The position numbers and the translations under genes were made by a program. Shown in pieces: positions 41,131 through 50,594 of a stretch of 64,000 bases of DNA. Location: positions 647,268 to 711,267 of the forward strand of contig NZ_AVBI01000019.1 in NCBI RefSeq assembly GCF_000498475.1, written 5' to 3'. Below the pieces are notes generated by a model. It did no database searches, had not been told where the DNA came from, and was given only the letters and a program-made list of their open reading frames with translations. Numbering within the stretch: the first letter of the stretch is position 1; each line of letters opens with the position of its first letter. The DNA is from Flavobacterium cauense R2A-7 (lineage in GTDB: Bacteria > Bacteroidota > Bacteroidia > Flavobacteriales > Flavobacteriaceae).

Positions 41131-43599
41131 TTATTGTTTTACCACTTTAATTGTTTTAACCAATCCGTCAGCTGTAACTTTTACAATGTAGTTACCGGCA
41201 TTAAGATTTGATAAATCAATTTGTCCTTGTGAAGCATTTAATGTTTTTGTCATAACATTTTGACCTAACATATTATAAACTTCAACAGAAGTAATATCTG
41301 AAGAATATGAAAGATTCAACATGTCTTTAACTGGGTTAGGATAAGCTCTGAAAGAAGCACTATCAAAAGATCCCGTACTTAATGATGCATCGTAAGCTGA
41401 AATTCCGAAGTTTCCAACTGCATCATTATTATATTCGTAAGCTCTGATTAAAATTGTATTTCCAGGTGTTTGTCCCGTTAATGATAATTTTGAAAAACCT
41501 ACTGCAAATTCGGTAGCACCATCATCATCACAACCGATTTGTGTTGGAAAAGCACAATCACCTGAATAAGCTGTAATTACAGTATCAATTCCTGCACCTC
41601 CTCCTACCGGAGTTCCTGTTTCAATCGTAATATTTCCGCTGGCAGGCACTACAACACTATACCAAACATCTCCTCCGCTAAATCCGAAACAAGTTGTTGG
41701 TGCAGTCTGACTTGAAGTTGTCGCGCCCGCATTAGTTCCGTCTACTGGGTTATCACTGTAAACTCCGCCTGGTGTTAAAGCAACTGCATTAGTACAATCG
41801 TCATTTGCAGGAGGTGTTGCCAATGTTGTGAAAGACACTGTAGACCAAGCACTGTATGTTCCTGAACCACAATCAGTTCTCACATGGAAATAATAAGTAG
41901 TTACAGGGTTTAGTGATGCCGCATCATAGGTTTCACCAGCTAAATTAGTACCTGCACCTGCTGGAGCTGTTGCTACCTGATCGATAACATATTGGTAGTT
42001 TCCTGATGTTGCAGTCCAAGTTATCGATGCACTTGCATCTGTGATTGAGTTTACAGCTAATCCTGATGGAGAAGGACATGCCGGTGTTAACTCTAATTTA
42101 AAATCGTCAAAAGCTACATACCAAGGTGAAGAACTTGGTTGGTTAACTCTTACAGCAAAATAATAAGTTCCTGAAGATGAAGGAACGAAAGTTCTTTTCA
42201 CTTCAGCATACGACTGAATCGCTATTGTTCCTGATCCCGGTACATTGTAGCTGCCACCCAATTGAGTAGCACCAACAGAACTAGCTGACGTATTGTAGAA
42301 CATATCTACTACCCAACCAGTTCCACCATCACCTTGAACAAAAGTAGAGAAATCATAAGAAGTCCCTGCTGTTAAATCAAATCCAACAGTCCAGATATAT
42401 TCATTTGTAGATGACCATGCATTTCTTATGTAATTTGCACCGGATCTGGCAGTATTATATGTGGTTGCATTTGAAGACGACCAATCACCAATTTCTTTAA
42501 ACCAACATGAAGGGAAATTTGTAGTTCCTAAAGTAGTTAAGCCGTCGAAATTTTCAGTCCAAGGCAAAGAAGTCACCGCTCCACAAGAAACGATTGAAGC
42601 AACAGATGAATAAGCAAAAAGACCTGAAGTAGTACAAGTAATTTTTAATCTGTATTGGATTGGAGTACCCGCATAAACCGGTGGTGTATAAGACAATGTT
42701 GTTGCGCCTGTTCCGCCAACAGCATTTGCCCAGTTAGAACCACCATCAGTAGATTGTTCCCATTGATATGACAAACCGCTTACACCTGTAGTCTGACCAG
42801 TAATACTTAATGCAGCAGAAGCTTGTCCGCTGATAAGTGTTTGGGAAACCGGAGATGCTGTTCCTGCAACTGGAGTTCCCGCACACGCAGGAGGTGGTGT
42901 AAAGGTAAAAATTTGACCTGTAGCAGGTTTCGTACTAATATTTGTTGTTGATGTAGTACTGCTTACAGCTGGAGTTGAAACACTTGTTAAGTTTAAGTAA
43001 CTTCCCGCTCCGGATCCAGTTGCTGAACCGATACCAATAGTTGCTGACCCTGACGCTACGTTTGTAGCCTCTTGTCTGTAAACAAATTCAATAACGTTTG
43101 TTGTTTCATAAAGTTTAACTTGAAAACTGATTACTGGCGTAGCACCAGAATTCCAGTTCCATTCCCAATTTCTCCATTCAACAGTTAAAACTCTGTTAGG
43201 AGCGGAACCGGTAACTTCATATCCCGCAACAGAAGAAGCTGGTGTAGCACCATCCAAATCATCCCATAAAGGTGCAATGATTGGTCTTGATGTAGCATTT
43301 GCTGTCGACAAGTCGTTTGTAGTTAAAACCGCTGTTCCGGTAGTATTCAAACTAATAAAACCATTGGAACCCATTTTAAATTGGGTATAATTCACACCTT
43401 CATAAACAAATGTAAATCCAATATTTTGTGCAGGGCTTAAATAACTATCAGCTCTTACAGCTGTTAACAGAGTAGCTGCACCACTCATTTCTGTATAAGT
43501 GCCCATACTGTTTGAAAAAGCATAAGTTGATGCTGATTGCGCATACGAACCCGTAATAGCAAACATCAATAATGCCATCAATAAAGTAATTTTTTTCAT
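41131..43599 (-). CDS. large secreted multidomain protein with T9SS type A sorting domain
   Basis: 822 residues from ATG 43599. Signal peptide 1-20 (TGSYAQ); N-terminal beta-rich domain about 20-235 (MGSNGFISLNTTGTAVL, APLWDDLDG, VEWRNWEWNW); an Ig-like segment about 240-335; an adhesin-like jelly-roll about 340-505 (LPWTENFDG, VAFDDFKLEL); a fibronectin-III domain about 507-595; a beta-sandwich with NDDCTNAVAL and GGDVWYSVVVP about 600-740; and a T9SS domain ending IKVVKQ. Such proteins are usually surface adhesins or matrix components in gliding flavobacteria; no enzyme motif is seen. Confidence 0.85.
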   Translation of the reverse strand: MKKITLLMALLMFAITGSYAQSASTYAFSNSMGTYTEMSGAATLLTAVRADSYLSPAQNIGFTFVYEGVNYTQFKMGSNGFISLNTTGTAVLTTNDLSTANATSRPIIAPLWDDLDGATPASSVAGYEVTGSAPNRVLTVEWRNWEWNWNSGATPVISFQVKLYETTNVIEFVYRQEATNVASGSATIGIGSATGSGAGSYLNLTSVSTPAVSSTTSTTNISTKPATGQIFTFTPPPACAGTPVAGTASPVSQTLISGQASAALSITGQTTGVSGLSYQWEQSTDGGSNWANAVGGTGATTLSYTPPVYAGTPIQYRLKITCTTSGLFAYSSVASIVSCGAVTSLPWTENFDGLTTLGTTNFPSCWFKEIGDWSSSNATTYNTARSGANYIRNAWSSTNEYIWTVGFDLTAGTSYDFSTFVQGDGGTGWVVDMFYNTSASSVGATQLGGSYNVPGSGTIAIQSYAEVKRTFVPSSSGTYYFAVRVNQPSSSPWYVAFDDFKLELTPACPSPSGLAVNSITDASASITWTATSGNYQYVIDQVATAPAGAGTNLAGETYDAASLNPVTTYYFHVRTDCGSGTYSAWSTVSFTTLATPPANDDCTNAVALTPGGVYSDNPVDGTNAGATTSSQTAPTTCFGFSGGDVWYSVVVPASGNITIETGTPVGGGAGIDTVITAYSGDCAFPTQIGCDDDGATEFAVGFSKLSLTGQTPGNTILIRAYEYNNDAVGNFGISAYDASLSTGSFDSASFRAYPNPVKDMLNLSYSSDITSVEVYNMLGQNVMTKTLNASQGQIDLSNLNAGNYIVKVTADGLVKTIKVVKQ

Positions 43600-43674
43600 G
43601 TTATAACTTTTAAAATTAAAGCATAAAATTAATAACAATAATCTTAATTATAACATAAATCAGACATAAAACAC

Positions 43675-43700
43675 AAAACTCACGACAAAGCGTGAGTTTT
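43675..43700 (-). terminator. terminator of fabV
   Basis: AAAACTCACG (43675-43684) / CGTGAGTTTT (43691-43700). Confidence 0.85.
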
Positions 43701-43723
43701 ATAACAATTTTTAAGGATTTTAC

Positions 43724-44914
43724 TTACTTAATGCTCTCTATCTGAACCATTTCATCAGTGTCCGCAAGGTAATCCACCCCGTCAAAACCGAAACCAAACA
43801 GGTTTAAAAAGTCTTGTTTGTAACCTGCTAAATCCCCAATTTCAACCAGAGATTCTGTAGTAGATTCTGTCCATAATTTAGCAATTGTCTCCTGAACATC
43901 AGTTCTCATCTCCCAATCATCGATACGAATTCTTCCTTTGTCATCCGTTGGAACAGCTGCACCACTATATAACCTGTCATGGAATAATCGCTGAATTTGC
44001 TCGATACAACCTTCATGAATACCTTTTTCTTTCATGATTTTGTATAATAAGGAGATATACAAAGGAATTACCGGGATGGCAGAACTTGCCTGAGTAACCA
44101 ACGCTTTGTTTACCGATACATAACCCTTACCGTTAATATCTTGTAACTTATCTGTGATCTCAAAAGCAGTAGATTCCAAATGATCTTTTGCTCTACCGAT
44201 AGTCCCTTTTCTGTAAACGGCTTCCGTAACTTCAGGGCCGATATAAGAATAGGCAACGGTAGTTACACCATCAGCCAGTACACCTGCTTCTTTCATGGCA
44301 TCCATCCACATTGACCAGTCTTCACCTCCCATTACCACAACCGTATTGTCGATATCCTCTTGGTTTGCAGGCTCAATCGAAACCTGAGATACATTTCCGG
44401 TATGGAAATCAACCGTTTTGTTAGTAAATGTTGTTCCGATAGGTTTTAAAACAGAACGATGTGTAACGCCTGTAACCGGATGAACACGAACCGGAGAAGC
44501 CAAACTGTAAATAATCAAATCAACCTGACCCAAATCAGCTTTAATCATATCGATGGTTTGTTGTTTCACTTCATTTGAAAAGGCGTCACCATTGATACTT
44601 TTAGCATACAATCCAGCTTTATGAGCTTCCTGCTCGAAAGCAGCAGAATTGTACCAACCCGGAGAAGCTGTTTTTCCTTCCATTGGCGGTTTTTCAAAAA
44701 ACACACCAATCGTAGAAGCGTCTGAACCGAATGCACTTGTAATTCTTGAAGCCAAGCCAAATCCGGTAGAAGCTCCTATAACCAATACGCGTTTTGGTCC
44801 GTTAATTTTTCCTTTTGATTTTACATATTCAATTTGATTTTTCACATTTTGTTCGCACCCTTTTGGATGGGCCGTCAAACAAATAAATCCTCGCATTCTA
44901 GGTTCTATAATCAT
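43724..44914 (-). CDS. fabV: enoyl-ACP reductase FabV
   Basis: Reduces trans-2-enoyl-ACP with NADH in the last step of each fatty acid elongation cycle. 396 residues, the FabV length. It starts MIIEPRMRGFICLTAHPKGC; the nucleotide loop is VLVIGASTGFGLASR; the FabV active site Y-x8-K is Tyr234 and Lys243 in VYRKGTIGRAK. FabV enzymes resist triclosan in other bacteria; whether this cell also has FabI cannot be seen here. Promoter at 44972-45001, terminator at 43675, so it is a separate unit despite following recN. Confidence 0.96.
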   Translation of the reverse strand: MIIEPRMRGFICLTAHPKGCEQNVKNQIEYVKSKGKINGPKRVLVIGASTGFGLASRITSAFGSDASTIGVFFEKPPMEGKTASPGWYNSAAFEQEAHKAGLYAKSINGDAFSNEVKQQTIDMIKADLGQVDLIIYSLASPVRVHPVTGVTHRSVLKPIGTTFTNKTVDFHTGNVSQVSIEPANQEDIDNTVVVMGGEDWSMWMDAMKEAGVLADGVTTVAYSYIGPEVTEAVYRKGTIGRAKDHLESTAFEITDKLQDINGKGYVSVNKALVTQASSAIPVIPLYISLLYKIMKEKGIHEGCIEQIQRLFHDRLYSGAAVPTDDKGRIRIDDWEMRTDVQETIAKLWTESTTESLVEIGDLAGYKQDFLNLFGFGFDGVDYLADTDEMVQIESIK

Positions 44915-44971
44915 TTCCTGCTTATTTTATTTATTCTATTTTTGGTTTGTTTGTTCGAAATTTCAGTAAAA

Positions 44972-45001
44972 CAAAAGTAAGTTAAAAAATTAATTCAACA
45001 A
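44972..45001 (-). promoter_or_regulatory. promoter of fabV
   Basis: On the minus strand TTG (45001-44999), a 19-base spacer, then TACTTTTG (44979-44972). The upstream half overlaps the last codons of recN. Confidence 0.6.
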
Positions 45002-46642
45002 CGCTTTTGCATGATTTAGCGCCGAATCAGTGATGTCTTTGCCGGATAACATTTCGGCAATTTCAACGATACGCTCTTCGGCAGACAATAATTTCAATTC
45101 GGATATTGTGCTTTCGCCCTGAATGGATTTGAACACTTTGTAATGTTGTTGTCCTTTTGCGGCAATCTGCGGCAGGTGTGTAATGGCAAAAACCTGCATT
45201 TCACTGCTCATCCCTTTCATAATATCTCCCATTTTATGTGCAATTTCACCCGACACCCCGGTATCGATTTCATCAAAAATGATGGTCGGCAATTTGGAAT
45301 ACTCCGCCAAAATTGCTTTAACCGCCAGCATGATGCGCGAAAGCTCTCCGCCCGAAGCAATTTTTTTCAACAAGCCAAAATCAGTACCTTTATTAGCAGA
45401 GAAAAGCAATTGAATTTCGTCTTTCCCAAAAGCATTAAATGTTTCCTTAGGTCGAATATCAAACTGAAAACGCGCATTCGGCATTCCGAGTTGTGATAAA
45501 ACGGAAGTGATTTTATCGGTTAAAATCGGAACTGCTTTAGTTCTGCTGACTGAAATCGTGTTCGCCATTTGCTCCAAATCCAGAGTGATTTCCTGAACTT
45601 CAGTTTCCAATTTTTGAATCGTGGTTTCCAAATCATCGGCTAAAACCACTTTATTATCCAAATCATGCTGAATTTCCAACAATTCTTCTACAGAACCAAC
45701 CTGATGTTTTTTCTGTAAGGAATAAATGGTTTGCAGTTTTTGATTTACCAATTCCAATTGCTCCGGATCGTTAACCAGCTTTTCGGATTGGTTGAAAAGT
45801 TCGTTTACAATATCATCGAACTCAATCAACACACTGGAAACACGTTCGTTCAATTCATTAAATTCCGGAGACAATCCGGCAATTTTCTGCAATGCGGTTT
45901 TTACTTCTTTTATATTTTGAATGATCCCAATTTGCTCCTCATTAGCCAACGCCAACGATTTATCTAAAGCTTCTTTGATAAATTCGACATTATTAAGTCT
46001 CTCAAAAACAGCTTCAAGTTCCGATTGTTCTCCGGTTTTTAAATTAGCCGCAAGCAATTCTTCCAACAAAAAGGTATTGTAATCCTGTTCTTTAGATAAT
46101 GCTTCTTTATCTGAAATGAGTTTTTTCAACTGACTTTTGATCTGCTTGTATTCAGAAAGTCGGTTTTGATAAGCTGCTAAAGTTTCGGAATTTCCGGCGA
46201 TAGCATCTAAAATTCGGATCTGATATTCTTCTTCCGACAATTCACGAGTCTGATGTTGGGAATGGATGTCGATTAAAAACTCACCCAATTCCTGTAATTC
46301 ATTCAGATTTACCGGACTGTCGTTCACAAAAGCACGGGATTTCCCTGAGGGCAAAATTTCTCTTCGGATAATGGTTATCGGTTCATAATCCAAATCATTG
46401 TCCAAGAAAAAAGGCTTTAAATTGTAGTTATCGATTTGAAATTGCGCTTCTATGACGCATTTCTGTTCTTTATCTTTTAGCGATGTTAAATCGGCTCGTT
46501 TTCCTAAAACCAAACCTAAAGCTCCCAGAAGTATGGACTTCCCTGCTCCGGTTTCACCGGTAATAATAGACATTTTGTTGGAAAAATGCATGTCCAACTG
46601 TTCTATCAAAGCGAAATTTTTAATGGATAAATGTATCAGCAT
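44990..46642 (-). CDS. recN: DNA repair protein RecN
   Basis: An SMC-like ATPase that holds broken chromosomes together during double-strand-break repair. 550 residues. Walker A GETGAGKS at 29-36, a long coiled coil about 155-360, the ABC signature KIASGGELSRIMLAVK and Walker B PTIIFDEIDTGVSGEIAHKMG. It is the last gene of the bamD-rpoZ-coaBC-DUF4835-recN run; 36 bases separate it from the DUF4835 gene. Confidence 0.96.
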   Translation of the reverse strand: MLIHLSIKNFALIEQLDMHFSNKMSIITGETGAGKSILLGALGLVLGKRADLTSLKDKEQKCVIEAQFQIDNYNLKPFFLDNDLDYEPITIIRREILPSGKSRAFVNDSPVNLNELQELGEFLIDIHSQHQTRELSEEEYQIRILDAIAGNSETLAAYQNRLSEYKQIKSQLKKLISDKEALSKEQDYNTFLLEELLAANLKTGEQSELEAVFERLNNVEFIKEALDKSLALANEEQIGIIQNIKEVKTALQKIAGLSPEFNELNERVSSVLIEFDDIVNELFNQSEKLVNDPEQLELVNQKLQTIYSLQKKHQVGSVEELLEIQHDLDNKVVLADDLETTIQKLETEVQEITLDLEQMANTISVSRTKAVPILTDKITSVLSQLGMPNARFQFDIRPKETFNAFGKDEIQLLFSANKGTDFGLLKKIASGGELSRIMLAVKAILAEYSKLPTIIFDEIDTGVSGEIAHKMGDIMKGMSSEMQVFAITHLPQIAAKGQQHYKVFKSIQGESTISELKLLSAEERIVEIAEMLSGKDITDSALNHAKALLN

Positions 46643-46678
46643 AATTTGTGCTTGTGGAAAATTAGTCTAAACACAAAT

Positions 46679-47566
46679 TTAGAATTTTATAGCATTCCAT
46701 TTAGCGGAATTTAACGGCGAAACCCTGTTTAACGTTTCAGATAATTCCGCTATGTTAACATTCGGACCTCCTGAAAAAACAGCTACTATTTCGTCTGCTT
46801 TGGCATCAAAAAAGATTCGGGTAATGAAAGCATTCGGACGCACGTTGTGAATCTTGGAAACTGTCTGAATGGCTTTAACGATATTCTCTTTTGCTTCTTT
46901 GGGTTTATCAGCCATTTTATCCATTCCTAAGAAATGATATTCGTATAAGGCCTCACGATAAGGAGTAAATGTATTGGAAAGCAAATCGTTTACTAAGTAA
47001 TAACGGTTTTGTTTTTTTTCCGTTTGTGTCCAACCTGCCGCCCCGCTTGACTGTGCCAGATTGGCAATGTTAGCAGCACTTTCTATGAATTTTGTACCGC
47101 CCTGACTTGAAAAAGTATCAGCATCCAAACCTATTATAATGTTCGCATAGAAAGCAACAACCGCAATCAGATTAGAATCGTAACTGTTCGGATTGTAAAC
47201 AAAATTTTCAAATTCAAGATATCTGAAATTAAATTCCTTGTCGTTAAAATTAAATACCGGAGAACCGTAAGTTGAATTATACACCGGTCTGGAAGACTGG
47301 ATTTGTAGTGTGCAGGTAAATTCGTTGGATTCGTAAGACTGAATGGTAATAAACATACTGCAGTCGATACGCTCTTTGTTGGCAAAATTTCGGGTAGTCC
47401 ATTTGGTATTGTTAACAAACTCGCCCAAAGAACGCTCCAATGTTTTGAAAATCTGAACATTGGCTGCGGTAATCTGATCATAATTAACTTTTACCGTACA
47501 GTTTAATTCCTGACTGTATCCGAAATAAGAAACCAATAAAAGTGCTGTTATAATCCAATTACGCAT
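46679..47566 (-). CDS. DUF4835 family protein (PorD-like)
   Basis: 295 residues with a signal peptide (1-18, FGYSQ). Family blocks: ELNCTVKVNYDQI, LERSLGEFVNNTKWT, IQSYESNEFTCTLQIQSSRPVYNSTYGSPVFNFND, VAFYANIIIGLDADTFS. I recall this DUF being given the name PorD and a link to type IX secretion in automatic annotation, but the evidence for that role is not visible here. It overlaps the end of coaBC by 8 bases. Periplasmic or outer membrane location is inferred from the signal peptide. Confidence 0.85.
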   Translation of the reverse strand: MRNWIITALLLVSYFGYSQELNCTVKVNYDQITAANVQIFKTLERSLGEFVNNTKWTTRNFANKERIDCSMFITIQSYESNEFTCTLQIQSSRPVYNSTYGSPVFNFNDKEFNFRYLEFENFVYNPNSYDSNLIAVVAFYANIIIGLDADTFSSQGGTKFIESAANIANLAQSSGAAGWTQTEKKQNRYYLVNDLLSNTFTPYREALYEYHFLGMDKMADKPKEAKENIVKAIQTVSKIHNVRPNAFITRIFFDAKADEIVAVFSGGPNVNIAELSETLNRVSPLNSAKWNAIKF

Positions 47567-48767
47567 AATGTTCTGTTATTTTATTGACAATATCCTTTGC
47601 CACATCTTCCTTCGATTTTAAATCCATAGGTTCAATGGAAAAATTCTTATCGATAAACGTTACTTTATTGGTGGGTTTTCCAAAACCGGCACCTTGATCG
47701 TTTAACGAATTAAGAACTATCAAATCTAAGTTTTTTTTCTGAATTTTCTGCTTTGCGTGTTCAATTTCATTTTCAGTTTCCAATGCGAAACCGATTAAAA
47801 ACTGTTGTTTTTTAATTTCACCAAGCGATGCGAGAATATCTTTTGTTTTTTCCAATTCAATTGAAAACGCGGTGTCGTTCTTTTTTATTTTCTGCGCGGC
47901 AACATTTTTAGGACGATAATCTGCAACAGCAGCTGCAGCTACCATCACATCCATATCTTTAAAATACTGATGACAAACCTTATACATTTCTTCAGCGGAA
48001 GTTACCCTTTCCACTGTCACCAGAGAATGTTTCAACTGCAGATGTGTGGGTCCGGAAACCAAAATCACTTCGGCACCTAAATCAGCTGCTGCTTTGGCTA
48101 TATCATACCCCATTTTTCCGGTAGAATGATTTCCGATAAAACGCACGGGATCAATCGCCTCGTAAGTTGGACCGGCTGTAACCAATATTTTTTTTCCTTT
48201 TAACGGAAGTTTGCTTTCGATGTCTTTTTCCAGAAAAGCAATAATGTTTTCAGGTTCTGCCATTCTTCCTTCACCGGAAAGTCCGCTTGCCAATTCGCCG
48301 GTTTCTGCCGGAATAATAATATTACCGAAGTCTCTCAAGGCATTAAAACTGGCTACAGTAGAACTGTGTTTGTACATATCCAAATCCATTGCCGGAGCAA
48401 AATAAACAGGACATTTGGCAGAAAGATAAGTGGCAATTAAAAGATTATCACAATTGCCGTTCACCATTTTGGAAAGTGTATTGGCAGTTGCCGGAGCAAT
48501 GAGCATCAAATCGGCCCAAAGTCCAAACTCAACGTGATTGTTCCATTGTTCATTCTCGTTTTCCTCACTTAAGAAGGTAGAATAAACCGGATTTTTGGAG
48601 AGTGTTGACAGTGTTAACGGTGTAACAAAATCTTTAGAAGCAGGCGTCATGATTACCTGAACCTGAGCGCCTGCTTTTATAAGTAGTCTAACTAATGTTG
48701 CTGTTTTATATGCGGCAATTCCTCCGGAAATACCGAGTAATACTTTTTTTCCGCTTAAAACAGACAT
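47559..48767 (-). CDS. coaBC: bifunctional phosphopantothenoylcysteine decarboxylase / phosphopantothenate-cysteine ligase
   Basis: Two consecutive steps of coenzyme A synthesis in one chain: CoaB joins cysteine to phosphopantothenate, CoaC decarboxylates the product. 402 residues. The N-terminal flavin domain (1-180) has LLGISGGIAAYKTATLVRLL, the His in NNHVEFGLWADL and PAMDLDMYKH; the C-terminal ligase domain has ILVTAGPTYEAIDPVRFIGNHSTGKMG and VAAAAVADYRP. It ends with KITEHYA, overlapping the DUF4835 gene start. Confidence 0.96.
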   Translation of the reverse strand: MSVLSGKKVLLGISGGIAAYKTATLVRLLIKAGAQVQVIMTPASKDFVTPLTLSTLSKNPVYSTFLSEENENEQWNNHVEFGLWADLMLIAPATANTLSKMVNGNCDNLLIATYLSAKCPVYFAPAMDLDMYKHSSTVASFNALRDFGNIIIPAETGELASGLSGEGRMAEPENIIAFLEKDIESKLPLKGKKILVTAGPTYEAIDPVRFIGNHSTGKMGYDIAKAAADLGAEVILVSGPTHLQLKHSLVTVERVTSAEEMYKVCHQYFKDMDVMVAAAAVADYRPKNVAAQKIKKNDTAFSIELEKTKDILASLGEIKKQQFLIGFALETENEIEHAKQKIQKKNLDLIVLNSLNDQGAGFGKPTNKVTFIDKNFSIEPMDLKSKEDVAKDIVNKITEHYA

Positions 48768-48771
48768 ACTG

Positions 48772-49092
48772 TTATTGTTTATTTGAATCTCTGTAATAGA
48801 TTTTACCTTCCAACCACTCTTGAACTGCTAACGCGTGTGGTTTTGGTAATTTTTCGTAAAACTTGGAAACCTCGATTTGCTCTTTGTTTTCGAAAATTTC
48901 TTCAAGACTATCATTATAAGTAGCAAACTCCTCAAGCTTGTCAATCAATTCTTTTTTGATTTCAGAGTTGATTTGATTCGCTCTTCTTGCCATAATAGTA
49001 ATCGCTTCATATACATTCCCCGTTGGCTCTTCGATTTTACTCTTATTGTAGGTAATTGTATTTACAGGAGCTGTAGTCTTCTTTAAATCCAT
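48772..49092 (-). CDS. rpoZ: RNA polymerase subunit omega (Bacteroidota type)
   Basis: 106 residues, longer than the proteobacterial omega, as usual in this phylum. TGNVYEAITIMARRANQINSEIKKEL (about 24-50) is the omega/RPB6 core; the C-terminal part ends in LPKPHALAVQEWLEGKIYYR, a Bacteroidota extension. Omega helps assemble RNA polymerase. It lies 4 bases before coaBC and 6 bases after bamD. Confidence 0.9.
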   Translation of the reverse strand: MDLKKTTAPVNTITYNKSKIEEPTGNVYEAITIMARRANQINSEIKKELIDKLEEFATYNDSLEEIFENKEQIEVSKFYEKLPKPHALAVQEWLEGKIYYRDSNKQ

Positions 49093-49098
49093 ACTTAA

Positions 49099-49893
49099 TT
49101 ATTTAGAAAATTTTTGTAATTCAGTTTCAATAATTGCCAATTTTTCATCGGCATCAGTTTTATATTTTGTGTCAGGTTTAAAACGGAGTAATCCGGAATA
49201 AGCCAATTTAGCCAAATTTAATCGCTCTTCCATTTTGGAAGGCACACTGTTTAACGCCAGTTTGTATGAGGAATCAAACTTATAATATAAAGCTTCCTCT
49301 TTGTATTTTGTGCCGGGATAATCAGAAATAAAATTATCCAAAGAACGAATAGCTGATTTAAAATCTGAAATCGTATTGTATTGCTTTGCGATTTCAAACG
49401 CTTTTTTCTCTAACTTGTCTCTAAGGACAGTCATAATCTTGTTTGCCTCGTCCAAATTCTGTGAATTCGGATAAGTATTGATATAATTCTGTAACTTTTC
49501 AATTGCCTTATCAGTATCGGATTGATCCAGAGAATACACCGGAGACAGGTAAGAATAACACTTCGCACCTAAAAAGGCTGTTTCTTCTCTGTGCTCACTT
49601 TTAGGATATGTAGCCGCAAATGACTCGAACTGATAGGCAGCTAAATAATATTGTTCTGTTTTATAATACGACTGAGCAAACATGTAAAACAACTTTTCGG
49701 CCTGAGGCTTTCCTCTGTTTGGACCGGCTATCTGCTCGAATAATCGAATGGCTTTGGTATATTTTTCTTTTTCGTATTTTTGAGTTGCCACTTCATATTT
49801 AAACGCCAAATCTTCTGATTTTAAAGCTTTTTGGTACGGACTACAAGAAACAAAAAGTACTGAAAAAAGTAAAATATATAAAAATTTATTCAT
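49099..49893 (-). CDS. bamD: outer membrane assembly lipoprotein BamD
   Basis: Part of the BAM complex that inserts beta-barrels into the outer membrane. 264 residues. Lipobox LFVSC with Cys17; TPR repeats such as YTKAIRLFEQIAGPNRGKPQAEKLFYMFAQSYYKTEQYYLAAYQFESFAATYP-type blocks run to about 240. First gene of the unit bamD-rpoZ-coaBC-DUF4835-recN, with a near-consensus promoter at 49953-49982. Confidence 0.92.
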   Translation of the reverse strand: MNKFLYILLFSVLFVSCSPYQKALKSEDLAFKYEVATQKYEKEKYTKAIRLFEQIAGPNRGKPQAEKLFYMFAQSYYKTEQYYLAAYQFESFAATYPKSEHREETAFLGAKCYSYLSPVYSLDQSDTDKAIEKLQNYINTYPNSQNLDEANKIMTVLRDKLEKKAFEIAKQYNTISDFKSAIRSLDNFISDYPGTKYKEEALYYKFDSSYKLALNSVPSKMEERLNLAKLAYSGLLRFKPDTKYKTDADEKLAIIETELQKFSK

Positions 49894-49952
49894 GTTTCGT
49901 TTTGGTTATAATGCCTGTAAACGTAATTTTACATTACCTTCAAAAGCAAATG

Positions 49953-49982
49953 CAAAGTTAATTATTAATTATAGATTACAAA
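49953..49982 (-). promoter_or_regulatory. promoter of the bamD operon
   Basis: On the minus strand TTTG (49982-49979), an 18-base spacer, then TAACTTTG (49960-49953), 59 bases before the ATG. Confidence 0.65.
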
Positions 49983-50000
49983 ATCTTTTTTTCATGTCTT

Positions 50001-50034
50001 AAAAAAGCAAAAGATGCCATAAAAAGACATCTTT
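50001..50034 (-). terminator. terminator after ferritin
   Basis: AAAGATG (50010-50016) / CATCTTT (50028-50034) with a T run on the minus strand. Confidence 0.6.
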
Positions 50035-50057
50035 CCTTTAACTCACTTTATCGTGAT

Positions 50058-50570
50058 TTATTTTACTGAACCGGGCTGATTTCCGGAAAAATTTTTCATA
50101 TCGTTATCAAACAGATACAATCCGCCTTTATCATCACCAATTAAGTTGATTTTATCCAAAATTGTTCTTGCAGTTGCTTCTTCTTCAATTTGTTCCGAAA
50201 CATACCATTGCAGAAAATTATGTGTAGCATAGTCTTTTTCACCCAAGGAAACATGAACCAGATTATTAATACTTTGGGAAACCATTACCTCATGTTCATA
50301 CAATTGTGTAAACAGTGCCTTAAAAGACGAACAATCCAAAACTGGCTCAATCACATTCGGGATTTTTGCATTTCCTCCACGCTGATTGGCATATTTTACC
50401 AATTTAAGCATGTGCATGCGCTCTTCGTCGGATTGATTGTACATGAAAGTTGCGATTCCTTCAAACCCCTGAACTTCCGCCCAAGAGGCCATAGCCAGAT
50501 AAATTTGGGAAGAATCTGCTTCTACTTTAATTTGATTGTTGATTGCAGTCTCTATAGATTTTGACAACAT
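50058..50570 (-). CDS. ftnA: ferritin
   Basis: Stores iron as a mineral inside a 24-subunit shell. 170 residues, a four-helix bundle of the bacterial non-haem type. Ferroxidase ligands are visible as Glu17 (KVEADSSQIYLAMASW), the Glu and His of SDEERMHMLKLV, the Glu of LYEHEVMVSQSI and the Gln/Glu of SEQIEEEATA. It lies 24 bases after dapA and may be read from the dapA transcript as well as its own. Cytoplasmic. Confidence 0.94.
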   Translation of the reverse strand: MLSKSIETAINNQIKVEADSSQIYLAMASWAEVQGFEGIATFMYNQSDEERMHMLKLVKYANQRGGNAKIPNVIEPVLDCSSFKALFTQLYEHEVMVSQSINNLVHVSLGEKDYATHNFLQWYVSEQIEEEATARTILDKINLIGDDKGGLYLFDNDMKNFSGNQPGSVK

Positions 50571-50594
50571 AGATTTCTGTTTTTGTTAGAAATG

